Assembly (NCBI GenBank): GCA_023418375.1
Contig: JAEZZV010000007.1
Location: 1-17,033, forward strand
Reading direction: 5' to 3'
From: Actinomycetes bacterium
GTDB lineage: Bacteria > Actinomycetota > Actinomycetes > Actinomycetales > Cellulomonadaceae
DNA length: 17,033 nucleotides
The notes under the pieces were generated by a model that ran no database searches, had not been told where the DNA came from, and saw only the letters and a list, made by a program, of their open reading frames with translations. The position numbers and the translations under genes were made by a program. Positions 16,959 through 17,033 of the stretch are shown here, one piece after another. Every line of letters starts with the position of its first letter. Position 1 is the first letter of the stretch.

Positions 16959-17033
16959 CCCGCGGGAGGCCGCGCAGGCCGGACCGTGGGAGCCCGCGCT
17001 GACCCCGGCTCCGGTGACCGGACGACGCAGGGC

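Noticed and set aside
16959..17033. C-terminal end of a convergent pknB gene or a terminator
   Set aside because: No minus-strand stop is visible in the last 75 bases and only weak 4-5 bp stems are present, so neither can be supported from this window.

Overview
The window is a very GC-rich chromosomal segment from an actinobacterium. Gene order and protein style point to the Micrococcales, perhaps a Cellulomonas-like genus; this is inferred from synteny and composition, not from a database search. It opens inside the dciA (DUF721) gene that lies between recF and gyrB, so dnaA, dnaN and oriC are expected a few kb to the left. It ends just after a pabA/trpG-type amidotransferase gene, where the pknB cluster usually follows.

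Layout. (1) 2-6326: dciA 3' end, gyrB, gyrA and a DUF3566 membrane protein overlapping the end of gyrA. (2) 6404-6725: tRNA-Ile(GAU), a 39-residue DLW-39-type protein and tRNA-Ala(UGC), probably from one promoter. (3) 6799-9999: a compact accessory block holding a YezG-like immunity protein, a small helical ESX-like partner, a 670-residue polymorphic toxin with a C-terminal DNA/RNA non-specific endonuclease domain, and a second, divergent YezG-like candidate immunity protein. (4) 10193-11374: a lipoprotein of unknown role, closed by a perfect 15-bp hairpin. (5) 11459-16958: a return to conserved actinobacterial order, with an Ala-rich single-pass membrane protein on the minus strand, cyclophilin (ppiA), a rhomboid protease, a 343-bp gap with a DnaA-box-like cluster, crgA on the minus strand, and a plus-strand chain of DUF881 protein, class E sortase, 51-residue membrane protein and pabA.

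The housekeeping genes serve DNA topology and helicase loading (dciA, gyrB, gyrA), translation (two tRNAs), protein folding and membrane proteolysis (ppiA, rhomboid), and division and cell-surface assembly (crgA, DUF881, sortase). The toxin block is the part not expected from the conserved order. It reads as a contact-dependent or type VII-type antibacterial toxin cassette placed directly downstream of the tRNA pair. The most notable features are two dissimilar immunity candidates bracketing one nuclease toxin, a valine at the main quinolone-resistance position of GyrA, a DnaA-box cluster away from the expected oriC, and three copies of a 9-mer between crgA and the DUF881 gene.
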